From NCBI GenBank assembly GCA_009869945.1, contig WIXG01000027.1, positions 248,001-312,000 of the forward strand: a DNA stretch of 64,000 nucleotides. Direction: 5' to 3'. Shown here in pieces: positions 36,982 to 48,800 of the stretch. Under the pieces are notes generated by a model that saw nothing but the letters and a program-made list of their open reading frames with translations, was not told the origin of the DNA and ran no database searches. The stretch comes from Mesaphorura yosii (lineage: Eukaryota > Arthropoda > Collembola > Poduromorpha > Tullbergiidae). Each line of letters opens with the position of its first letter. Position 1 is the stretch's first letter. The translations under genes and the position numbers were made by a program.

Positions 36982-38313
36982 ATGGGAAACTGTCTGAAAG
37001 GACAAAACGCTGATGATGTTTCACTTCTTCGTGAAGGTGGCGGAACTCGTGAATCTTCGTCCTCAGATCAGATTCACGGAGGCGACGTTTATCAGGTACG
37101 AGCCGAGCCTTTATCAATGTCATTGTTAGAGTCATCCGATTAGGAGACAGCCATAGAATCCATTGAACTGCGCGCAGCCTATGCTAAGAAGGAGACGAGG
37201 GCTTTGTGTTATTACGTGAATACTACAGATCATGGGATCGGTAATGGCTGCGAGAGGAATTGCATATTTTATGAAAGGACTGATTTAATTAGCATCTTAT
37301 TATGCGCTCAACTATCGATGCCAGTCTGCTCATATATGTTGATTATTTCCTGCGAATGCTAATCATTTGCTAATTTTACGGGCTTAGGAGTTAATGTCTA
37401 ACGAACGTCTGATGCCTTTTGCAACAGGTTTCCGTTTATCAAAGGTGTAATGTGCTAAGGTATAGGTACTGGTTAGTTATGCTCGTCTAGTCAGGCTTAG
37501 TTGGCAATTGTCATTACTGCACTACATATCTATGACTGAAAACTTTTGAATTTTACAGGAGCCGAATGTTCCAGTTTATTACCCTTCGCCAAATGTTAGA
37601 CGTCCTGTTAATCAATTGACCGAAGAGGAGCAAGTTAAGATTGCAAAGAGAATTGGACTTATTCAGAATCTTCCAAGTGGTGTCTACGACGCCACTGCAA
37701 AATCTCGAGAGTAAGTCATTGCCAAAGCCAAAATGTGATTAAATACAAGGGAAATGGGGTTCTCCTTTTCATCAATGTGTCCTTTCTACTTTCTAGGTGT
37801 GTTATTTGCATGATCGACTTTATTCAAGGTGATAAAATCCGGTATATGCCATGCATGCATGTTTACCATGTGCAGTGCATTGACGACTGGCTTATGCGAA
37901 GCTTCACATGTCCGAGTTGTATGGAGCCTGTTGACCGTGCACTTCTAAACACTTATCAAACCGTTCCTCCACCAAATCCAACTCCACTCCTGATGATGGG
38001 CCCGCCTTCGCATGTATCGCACTCGACGTTTCTTCCTAATTTCTCCAGTCAAACTTCAATCATCATGCCGCCACCAAACCAAAATATCTTTCTGGCTACA
38101 ACAATTCCGGCTCCGACATCCACCACTACGATGATTCCTGGGAATTCAAATTCTTCGATTATTCTGACTCCTTCGCTGTCGGCTCCAATGACTAGTCCAA
38201 ACACAATCATGATGGCTCCGACTGGTATTCTATCTCAGCCTCCACTGACTCCGACGGTGACACCGATGCCTCAGTCAACAAATTCGACTCCACAATTGCC
38301 ACATCATCATTGA
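36982..38313 (+). CDS. rnf11: RNF11-type RING-H2 E3 ubiquitin ligase with a long C-terminal tail
   Basis: Exons 36982-37095, 37559-37710 and 37797-38313 give 260 residues. The start MGNCLK is the RNF11 lipid-anchor signal (Gly2 myristoylation and Cys4 palmitoylation in the vertebrate protein), pointing to endosomal membranes. The conserved core QLTEEEQVKIAKRIGLIQNL is followed by GVYD and a full RING-H2: Cys90, Cys93, Cys108, His110, His113, Cys116, Cys127, Cys130. IDDWLMRSFTCPSCMEPVD is nearly identical to RNF11. Two features differ from vertebrate RNF11 (154 aa, ending about where residue 144 lies here): the PPPPY motif before YQE is absent, and about 116 extra residues rich in Pro, Ser, Thr, Met and Asn follow. 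An in-frame TAA at 36964 supports the start. All splice sites are GT-AG. Confidence 0.95.
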
Positions 38314-41300
38314 CTCTTCCACATGTAACTCCGTTTAATTTCTACTACTCTACTCCCGTTCACCTGTTTCTGCTTGTCTGGCAATTGGGACATGTCGGCT
38401 AAATCTGAATTTACATTAGCGTTTTCTTTTTCAATTTTACAGCATGAAATAACGCTTAGTGATCTCAGTCAGTCATGAGAATTTCTTAAGACTCCAATTG
38501 TGATAAAGTACCCCAGCCTATCGAATGGCATTCGTTTGCACATTGGCAGACATCCTGAATCTCTTAAAATAAAACGTTCGAAAGCTCGAATCTTTTCACA
38601 CGCTCGGCGCGAATAACTTCCCACCTTTAATCGCCTAACCAATTATTTTTACCCTTGTCACCCATATTTTATTCGCAGCTTGTGATTTTGTACTGTTTGA
38701 TTTATGCGGTGAGAACCAGAACTTGATTCGGAATAAGGCGGTACTCGTTTAGTATGGTTAAAGGTGTACTTGGTGCCAAAGAAAATTCTGGGAAGGGAAT
38801 GAGGCGAGTCTGTCAGATTATAACCTTTGTTCGAAAGCTGAACATTTTCGTTTAACTATCGCTTTTAATACTGTGAAACTGACTACGGGACACGTACTTT
38901 GCTATTTTAAATGATGAACCTTACTATAGGAATAGAACCCAGAAACGGAAGGATCTTAAAGTGTATATACATAATTGCCTTAGTTCGCATTACACGTAGA
39001 AACCGCGGGTAATCTATTGAATACTTCTAGCATAGCAATTTTAGTATTTTGGTTGGAGCACTTCTTTGCTGAGCAAAGAGTGATCCCGGCTGAGTGTTAA
39101 GTCGTTAGTTGACTTTAGTCTTTAGAATTTGGAACTGAGGGCCTTTCATTTTTTGTATAACCACACTTACACGGCTTCGTTATCAAACAAGTTAAAATTA
39201 CACTCGCATCTGACAACTTAAAGGATCCGCACAAGCGCAAGATGATTTTAGACAAGAGCACGAGTCTGTAAGCCGACGCGAAATCGTTTCGGTTTCAAAG
39301 GTGAAAGGTTGATTCTACAACCTCATTACGTAACTGCATTTGAGTTTCAAATGCAGCAGAAACGCACAAGGCATTTAGATAAGATACAATACGTACTTGG
39401 TAAGGTAACTTTACTTTAAGAATAGATTGTTTGCTACTCGTGCAGACTCGTGCTAAACTTCCTCGTGCTGTCGTGTGTTCTAATATTCTGAAATCTTCTA
39501 TCGTAGTTCATTCCAGCTGCTCCGATTTACTTCAGTTCTTAATTTCGGTATCTCAACAGTGAGAGAGAAAACAAGAAGGGATTCTCGTATTGCATTTTAG
39601 ACGAGTAATTTTATGCTATTTAACTTTTAAGCACATCGAAGGCGACGGATAACGGGTTTCTTTTAACATAATTAATACTAGTTGAATATTCCTTCGTCTG
39701 AGGGCTTATTTTACCAAGACTAAAAGTTTCAGGATAATTTTATTATTAACGCTGTTGAGAGCAGTCATTCAAGATATAAGTTCAGGGCATTTACTGATCA
39801 GGAAGCAGAGTCGAGTCAAAGCCAGGATAGGAAAAGAACGCCAAGTGACCATTTTTCGGAATTTCTCAATTCATTGTGCCTGTCGTTCCTAGAGACTTAG
39901 AAATCGAGAAGATTGATTCTTTTGTTGCGCACTAATGAGTGAATTCGCGTCTTCATTACTTGCACCATGTTTCGAGACGATGAGACGAAATGCGCAACGC
40001 ATGATCGAGAGACATGCGCTTCCTTTCCCCGAACAATAGAAAAATTATTATTAACACAACAGGACAAAGAATCTTCCACATGACAGAAGCTGATAATGCA
40101 AAATAATGAGAAAGGTATACTTGGTCTGGCTCTTCTGTTACAAACAAAGCAAAATGGTCCACTGCATGATCACGATCGCAAAGTAGACACAAGATGAGAA
40201 ATTACTACTACGAAATTCATATCAGCTTTTCTTTGATGTCATTTTTATACCTGCCTGCCGTATCCCAATTTTATTAAAATATTACAAAGTAGAATCCAAA
40301 CGTGTAATGGAACCAAAAAGCAATATAATTTGCGATGCACAAACCCGTTAATAACATTGAACGCTTTCATGCTGCAATCTGTACTAGTTCCTATTCCTAG
40401 GTTAAGGCGCAACCACGCAATATCAGCACAGCTTTTTAATTGGCGCACAAACAAACGCTGTGTAGCCTTCTCACGTCTTTTCTATTGTGATCTGATTGGG
40501 TGTAAAATCAATTGTCATCCTGCGCTACGGGAGCCTGGAATAGCTCGAACAAGGAAAGCCGCAACAGCGAGGCGATTGGAGGCACATGGTTGAATTTTTG
40601 AGTGGCATTTTTAGCAAGCTAGCAAATTCGGGTGATGATGTTGCAACAGAAGTATTGGAAACAATGTGAATTAATTACGGATATTTTAATTACGCAATAT
40701 TTAGGGTTTGAAGACGTGCAATACAACACGCGTGGATTTTAGCAATTTATTAGTGCAACCTTTTAGTCATTCAATTTAATTCGCCAGTACCGCAGGATTC
40801 TTGTTGAGGACTTATTTACAGCCAGCTGTAGTGAATTTCTAGTTTACATATACTGAATGTGATAACATTTCGCGTTTAGACTTACGTAGCACATAGTGTA
40901 AGAGTGTAGCGCATGGAGGACAAGCAAATCCGTGAAAACATGTGTAAATTCCAGCTAGAAAACATTCATGTTTTTGAATTCCTTTTATATGGCGAATTAT
41001 AAGTTATTTATTTAGTGATTGTGAAAGCCAAATGAACACAGGATCTTTCAGTTCATCTTCGTCCCTCACGTTTTCGGAAACTTGTTCTTACACTAGGCTT
41101 CGGATAAGGCCAAGTCGTCGCAATTGCTAATGTACACTCTACAATTAGAATTTTTTAGAATTAACCAGTCTTGGAATAAAAGCATAATGGAGCTTTCTAA
41201 CACGCATACAATAAATCATCTGTCGTTAATTATTTAACTCAGTCTTTCGGATTCTTGCAAGATCATCGTTCTTGGCGGTCCAGGGCAAAGCTCAAACGCT

Positions 41301-41535
41301 GAATGATAAAATCTGGATTATGATTCGAGTACGCGTGCAAAGTCCAAACTTCAAGCACCATCCCATTGCGTCAAGGCGGCTTGGGTACATTCTATGATTG
41401 ATTGTCTTATCTCTTACGTAAGTCGACTACATAAACACACCATTTAGTTTTGGAATCGAGCGGCTATGTCAAAGTTATGCTGTCAGTTGAGTCCTGTCAA
41501 TTGTCCAGTAACCTTATCTTGCATTTTCTGGCCTG
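38314..41535. other. RNF11 3' UTR and intergenic region up to the carrier gene
   Basis: AT-rich, without a recognised gene. Open frames at 39897-40192 (-) and 40330-40593 (+) show no family similarity. The likely RNF11 3' end is near the AATAAA at 38568-38573. The last few hundred bases before 41536 presumably hold the promoter of the mitochondrial carrier gene; no clear core promoter element is visible. Confidence 0.6.
38568..38573 (+). promoter_or_regulatory. Candidate poly(A) signal of the RNF11 gene
   Basis: Canonical AATAAA about 255 nt after the stop codon, the nearest good candidate downstream of the gene. Confidence 0.45.
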
Positions 41536-42783
41536 ATGGATTGGGCCAAGGGAGGTTTGGCCGCTGTTTCAGCGGTATGCTTCACAAATCCACTGGAAGT
41601 CATTAAAATCCGAATGCAACTTCAAGGCGAGCTTTTGGCACGGGGCAATTACGCTGTCCATTACAGGTGAGCTGCCTGATTTGCTAATTAAATCTTAAAT
41701 GTCGGAGGGCGACAAGCCATGACGTGACATGCCCTTCTTGCACACAGAAATGTATTTCACGCCGCGTACACCATTGCGAAGCAAGAGGGAGCATTTGCCT
41801 TGCAGAAAGGCTTGGGACCTGCCGTTTGTTTCCAGTTCGTCATGAATGGGACGAGGCTTGGAACGTATCGCTGGGCTGACCGGCAAGGATTTACGCGGAA
41901 CCAGTCGGGTAGCGTCAGTTTAGTTCGAAGTGCGTTTGTGGGCTCCTTGTGTGGATGCCTTGGGTCCAGCTTAGCGTCTCCGCTGTACTTGGTCAAAACC
42001 CAGCTCCAGTCCCGAGCGAACTCGGCAACAATAGCCGTTGGTCACCAACATGCTCATACAAACATGGTCAAAGCCCTGGCTGCCACGTATAATCAGTACG
42101 GAGTGCTGGGACTCTTTCGTGGACTCTCCAGCACTTTTCCTAGGACGATTATTGGTTCAGCCGTGCAATTGTCAACCTTTGAGAAATGTGTTGGTGAGTC
42201 CCCCATCCTTGCACTACAATGGAAGCACGGGGCAGTGAATTCCCTTTTGTCTACAGAGTTCATCAGATCTCAGCAAATATTTTCTCACGGCAGTTGGATG
42301 AATCCTCTCGTTGCCAGCTTGATTTCTGGATTTTTCGTGTCGTTCGCAATGGCACCGGTCGATATAATCAGTACAAGATTTTACAACCAAGGAGTCGACG
42401 CAAAGGGCAAAGGTTTGTGCTTACTGTAATTGCAGTACATTGTTTTGATTTTTTTGCCCTTCCCTTTTCCTATTCCTCATGCCGAACATTCCATTCCCAT
42501 TGCTTTTGTTCCAAAATAGCATAAATGAAATTCAAATCGAACCTGACATTAATTGCTAGAAGTTCGGATCTCTACTTTTGTGTGCTTCGCAGGTTTGGTG
42601 TACAAGTCAATTGTGGACTGTGGGGCAAAGATTTACCAGAAAGAAGGTGTGTTGGGTTTCTATAAAGGCTGGAGCGCCAACTACTTTCGCATTGGCCCAC
42701 ACACTCTCCTCTGTCTTATGTTTTGGGATCGACTCAAGAATTACGACTTCAAGTCTCTGGTCGGACTGGAGCGTTCTCCGTAG
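41536..42783 (+). CDS. Mitochondrial carrier, SLC25A34/SLC25A35 type
   Basis: Exons 41536-41666, 41748-42193, 42257-42412 and 42593-42783 give 307 residues, the usual carrier length. The protein has the three-repeat, six-helix pattern of inner-membrane solute carriers. Signature motifs are [16 protein letters not shown] (repeat 1), [12 protein letters not shown] (repeat 2, Tyr in place of the acidic residue as in vertebrate SLC25A34/35) and [13 protein letters not shown] (repeat 3). Other family matches are [22 protein letters not shown] and [18 protein letters not shown]. The substrate is not well defined for this subfamily; a metabolite or anion is likely by family. An in-frame TAA at 41509 supports the start. 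The second intron is only 63 nt and could be read through in frame. Confidence 0.95.
42194..42256 (+). other. 63-nt stop-free intron in the carrier gene
   Basis: Begins GTGAGTC and ends TTGTCTACAG. Removal gives FEKCVEFIRSQ, which aligns with SLC25A35, so splicing is the expected form. It is a multiple of three and has no in-frame stop, so retention would insert 21 residues without a frameshift. Confidence 0.85.
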
Positions 42784-42818
42784 TCAAGTGCCTCAATGTC
42801 TTCGAGTAAATCACACGA

Positions 42819-42824
42819 AATAAA
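42819..42824 (+). promoter_or_regulatory. Poly(A) signal of the mitochondrial carrier gene
   Basis: AATAAA 36 nt after the stop codon at 42781-42783, implying a very short 3' UTR. Confidence 0.55.
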
Positions 42825-45800
42825 TCTACCATTGCACTTCCATGCAATTCAATTGAAATACATCCGACCCGACCAACTCTGCGTATGCATTTGCATAAGA
42901 CATATTTCATTCCATAAACCAAGCACAGGAGAGATTGAAGCAGGTTGGCTATTTTCTGGAAGAAATAAATAATGTAATGTTTGAGGCACGGTAGAGAGAA
43001 CGAGACGCATCTTGAGGCAGCTAGCCATTCATTTATCCATGTCATTTACGCACAAAAGGAGAAGGAAAAAAGTAGGAAAAGTAATTTCGATGTGTGTGGT
43101 GGGTGATTTACTAAAAATTCTTTCTCAGTTCGTGCTCCTGTGATGTATGCGTTACGGGTTGTGCGTGCGCATCGTTCAGCATGATCCGTGATTGCGATTA
43201 TTAAGTATGTAAACGTAACTAATCAATTCACCAAATGAGAATGAACCCTGGACGCACGGTGTTAAAAGTGCTTAACCGAAGCATGGCGTAGCCTGCATAC
43301 TTCTAAACGCCATACATCATTTCAGGATCAAAACCTGCTTCACGATTTCTGAAGCGTCTACCTGCTGCAGCACAATTGACTCTACTTTCCAATAGAGTAG
43401 GCGCGGCCTTTCTTTTAATGTGCTGGTGCATGTTAATTAATATGCACTGAAAACAATGCCAGATGACTTTACCAGTGGCACTTTAAGCGACCCTGAATTA
43501 TTAGTGAAAGACGCGTTCTAGAATGAAGCCGCTCGCATCTTAATCCTCTACATCGCTTGCGGCCGCTGAACGATATCTGAATGCTGGTGAAGTATATTTG
43601 TCAAATTATGAACTGGTCACCCAGTCTTCCTTCGGACAGAGTATTTTCATTATATTTTCATAGCAGAACGAAAACTAGTTGAAAGTGCAAGGCAAAAGGG
43701 AATAACAAGATTGTAAATATAATTTTGAGAAGGAAAGAAGAAACATATCCTCAAGCCAAAATAAGTTCAAAATGTTACGTCGACCATTCTTCTCCAACAA
43801 ATTGCTTCATTCCACGTGTAATTCTACGCACGATCTCCAGTCGCGTCGTGTCCATCACGCTGAACCAGCAACGACGGCGAGTAACAAGTGGCATTAAGAC
43901 CAGGTTCATTGACTTGACGTGCTGCGGGAGTAAAGTGCGACTTGCAATGAGAAGTCGAGGAGGAATAACGAAACATTTTGTAAAATGTCAACGTGGATTG
44001 GTGTTAGCCAATCTCTGCAAACCTATAGTCGCACATTTAATGCGTTTTTTCGAAATGAAGTCATACAATGGGTAATGCAAAGGTCATAATAATTACACTG
44101 AAAGATGACAATGATTTGTTATGACACTTGCTCTTCAGCATTTAAGAACCAGGATTATACATGTATAATGGCATACGATGCAAGCAGACGGTCGGCAAAA
44201 ACTTACCTCGGAACTTACTTATTTATGACTATGTCATCTTCTTTACTGTCGTATTGCATGATGGGCATCTTCACTCGGATCTCACACTACATCTGCGTTA
44301 CCTCAATTCTTGTTCATCTAGCATTTGCCTGCAACTTTTACTAGAGACACCGTAACGATGAATACAAGATTATGCCACAGTGTCACAAATCAGCGAACAA
44401 CAGAACAACTTGTCTCGTTTTATTGACTTTGCAGTTGAAAGCGCAAAGAAGTGAGGAGATCATTCAATAACATTATTGACTCTTTCAACAAATTGCATGA
44501 GAACCCCTCATTTTAATTTTTCGTGAAGCGTAGTTAATTAACAACCACGTTTGCTTTTTTGTGAATTTTGAGTGTTAGGCTTTTTCTTGTGTTCCCAGCT
44601 TTAATAAAGTTGGATTGCTCCATTTCGGGTTCCAGAGGGGGCGTTTGCATGCAACCTTCCAATTGAATCCCTTCCGAATTCCGAAGAGGCCAATACCCAG
44701 GAATTTCTGCTGAAGGAACTCTACGCACATCAGATATATGTGTCTGTTCACATGGACTATAGCAAGAAGAACATTGAAGGACATGTCGCCAGTGGCCGCA
44801 TGCTGCTGTTTGCAATTTGATCAGAAAGTCGCAAATATTTTCTCTTTGGTCTCTGTATGTCCAAAGTCCTCGACAGAATCCATAAAGCTAAGTCTCGGGA
44901 ATCACATACAAATAAACCCTATCTCATTAGTCCATTCCAGAATTCCAAAGCAGCGGGATAGAGTTGCCAAATTCGAAGGATTCAACTCTCAGCTCGCATT
45001 CTGAAAGGTGTGGGCACGCAATCACATTGAAATGTGAAATGAAGACATCAAACGCAAATCAGAGACCACATTCTCAGGTAGATCAGAATAATGCGATGCG
45101 ATGCAGGCTCAGGAAGAGGTAATGACACTGCTACTGGAAATATGTAAACCCGCAATGTCTGAAATGCAGTATGCTAGTGCCTACTTATCTCATTTCGCTC
45201 TTGCTAGTGTTCTGTCTCCATGCACGGCATAAAATTGCATTAGCATGAGTTCTATAAATAAGCTCCAAAATACTCGTCTAATCCTCTAATCTGGATTTCC
45301 ACAGCATTATACGTTGAAGCACCAATAAAAGGGCTGTAGTACTAGTAACAATCCGCGTGCTGGAGACTTTTGTCGAGAAAATGCCAGAGAAATCAGGAAT
45401 CACATCAATGATCATTGATTACCATCCTTTTGAAGATGCGGATGAAAGGAAAATGAACCTCCTTTGCAAAGCCAAGCCAGCAAGGGTCGAGATCCTATCA
45501 AAACATGTGCTTTGCTGCAATTCACGTGAAGGTGGCATGAGCCACAACACGTTTGCGCGTAGCGACAGCAGTCAGATCTACTGAATCCAATCCAAGCACA
45601 ATATGCAATACGCACAAGATGAAAAGATGAATCTTTGGATTTTTGAGAAGATTAAAACGGAGCGAAAAAACTTTTCACGCTCGGTGCTTACACAATAATA
45701 GTTCTTTTTAATAAAGTACCAAGTACCAACCCCATTTAGGCAGGCTTTCCCAAGGGGTTCCCTTCACGCATCGTGTAACTTCATCGTCGCCGGCGCAGGA

Positions 45801-48800
45801 ACACCGTAACATTGTTGTGCTTAAATTAAAAAAGAAGGAATGGTAAAATTATTCAAGAGAGACGCAAATATGTTTCAATTGAAACCTCTTGACAATATTT
45901 TTTCCCTCTTGTCTTTTTGTCCAATGCAATTCTTCATCTGTGTGTTTTCCTTTGTTGCGTTCGGTGTAGTACATGCGCCCAAACAATGTGAACAACATGC
46001 ACGAGTTACGGGCAGGCAGGCAGGCTGCTGGAATTGAATTCCCGGTCTCTGAATGGAGCTCTTAATAAATACTAAAGCCAAGCAACAATGGCATCGGGAA
46101 GCCAACAACCCGGGTGCTGCATTCGTGATACACTGCAGCGCACTGCATAAAGTGCAACAATATGATCCAAATGAACTTCTGCCGCTTGCTCTTAATTCTG
46201 GATTGAAATCTGAAGTCTGACACCGGGCTAAACACAGTTGTGGTAAATATTTCATGCATTAATTCAAATAAATGGAGAGCTCCTGTACACGAGAGAAATG
46301 TCCAGTGCCTGTGTCTGAAAGTCATACATGGGAAGAGAAGCAGGAAGCAGGGACTCAAATGCCATTGGTACTCAAAAACAATAGCAAACCTAAACCTGGT
46401 GTTAATAAGTCGCCCGCGTCCCTTACAGTCCCTAACACATAAACATTACGCGAACGATTATTATGGTAAATAAATACTGCATTTATGGCTCGCATGCTCC
46501 TCGCACTCCGGAATCGAGTTGCAGTTCCGTTTATGCGTGTAAGGCAACTCAAGCCAACCCTGACTGGACTGCACGCAGTAGCTTCAGAAATTTCAGACGC
46601 ACGACTGACAACAATTTCTCGGTGTTTTGCTTGTGGAACTGGAAACCGAGTCTTGAACTGCTTTACGAACCATGTGCATGTGTAGAACCGAAAGATCGCA
46701 CTAGGAAATAAAGCATTAAAGCAGAGGCAGATTTGGGATTATGCTTGGGCTCTGTTTTGGCTCCACTAGAAAATGAACCAACCATGCCGTACAAAAAACT
46801 TACTTTTTCTCGTCTCACATTCATTCTGTGACAGAGTTTGCTCATGAGCGCATCTACGCTGGTCTCAACACATACGCCGCTCGTACGCACGCTTCCATTT
46901 TTCACGGCGTACGGTTTTTCGTCTCATCTTGCACTGGACAACAAAATATTTTGTGGTGTAAAGTTCATCTTTACCACAGTCAGCATCTTTCAAAATTGTG
47001 CTACAAAAATTGCAAGCATCAATTGTGAATTTACTGCCACCTTAATTACCACCTACTCTGTTACAACCACTCATCGCAACAAACTGAATTGCTCACAATT
47101 TGAAGCAAGTTTCATCCACTAGTGCGGCCATAAAATTGGCGTTTATTTCGCTTCATACTGAACTTTCCGCCTTAGTGCGAGTGACGCGTCTCACTCATTT
47201 CGTAAGATTGTTGTTTTGTGTTACGAACTAAAAGCGGTCTGCTTGTCCGAGTGAATTTTAGCGTCGCGTCATGTTCATTGCTTGAATATATGCCAAGGAG
47301 AGTGAAGGAGCCAGCTCTGTAAAAATATTTTGATAAGCGTAAAATTTATGCCGGTTATAAAACGGAAGTACATTTATTACGGCATCACTCGTGCTGGACA
47401 TTCTTATGGACTGCATTTCATGTGTGTAAGCGTATGAGAATTGTGAATGAATTTCTTGCATCACAGATTAATAAAACCAATACGACATTCATCAAGTGTA
47501 AATTCCAGGACTTGACAATACTCACGTTATCAGTGAGTGAAATTGTGCTTGAGCAAATAAAGAAATAAGTGAAGGATCCAATTCGAGCATTATCTCACTT
47601 GCAAGTGCATGCAGCTGTCATAAGTGACTACGGCTGATAATAATTGAATACTTAAATGTTGTACACTCCTACAATGAAGGAAAAAGCGTCTTGTTTTTGC
47701 TGTCGCGTTGTAGCGTGAAAAAGTGAAAAAAAATTAAAGTGTGGCGTGTTCCAAGTTTTACTGAACTAAAAAAAAAGTAGGAAGAAACTCAGAAAGAAGG
47801 CAGAAACGACAGCGTGTCATTGTCATAAGTCTCAAGTGACAAATTTTGTGACATTTTAATTTATGACATCTAATACTCCACTCGCGGTAATACGTGTATA
47901 ATAATTCCACCCTTTGAAAAAGGAAGGCAACCAGCACTTTTTTACATTGAGCAAGCACTCGTTTGTGGTGTTCTGGCCCACAGTTTCTGAAATTGTAAAT
48001 AATATTTTGATATTGTGAGTAATAACAAATCCACCGTCGTTTTCTCGCCGTCTGCTTACGCGCGAGTGTGAATAATCGTTTCTTACGCACTTTCTTGGTA
48101 GTCCCTCGAGTGTTCTTGTAATTCGAGCGTCGGCTGGTGTTTTGACGGGAAAAACGTCTGAAAAAGTGAATGTGAGTGTCAGCTCGCTTCGGTCTCCTGA
48201 AACGTGAATTTTGAAGAAATAGGAAGCCTACTAGAATTGTTTCATTTTCATAATTAGAACCAAAATTCGTTCAGGAAGAAGCAGTTTCCAGTGAGAGTGA
48301 GCAATTAAAGGATCTTATCATTTCATCGCTGCATGCTGTGTCCCATTGTGCGCGCGGATCTTACCACATCGTATATCGATTCACGAAAAAGCGCAACTGT
48401 GCAAGACTCGCTGCTGAATACTCAACTGCGGATCATCCAAATTGTTTTCAGAAGCCTTACTTTCAAGACAAACCCAATTAAGCTGCCTTATGACTTTACG
48501 AGTCTGGACGATTAAGCAAGAAAGTTCGATGTAAGTCGTTACCAAGTGAGTAGTGTGCGAGCGCCAGCCTAAATTTAAACCAGAGTAGACGCTATAAAAA
48601 TGAGAGACTAAAATAGGAAAAGAACTTCAATCAGAAACCTATCAATCATCATTTTCATCGTTTTCTCCTACTTTTAAGGAAAAATTCTTTATTGGTTCGA
48701 TTTTGCTTCCTCTAGTTTCGTCCATAAAAGAGCGAGAGCATGGAACTCGTATAACGTGAATGCGTTGTACCACAGAACACCGACCGACATACTACTGCTA

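Noticed and set aside
43725-44075. 116-codon open frame on the + strand
   Set aside because: It opens with TTG, its first ATG is far inside, no family is recognisable, and it lacks poly(A) or splice context.
45875-46255. 126-codon Cys-rich frame on the - strand
   Set aside because: Cysteines are irregularly spaced with no known domain; overlapping frames on both strands suggest chance.
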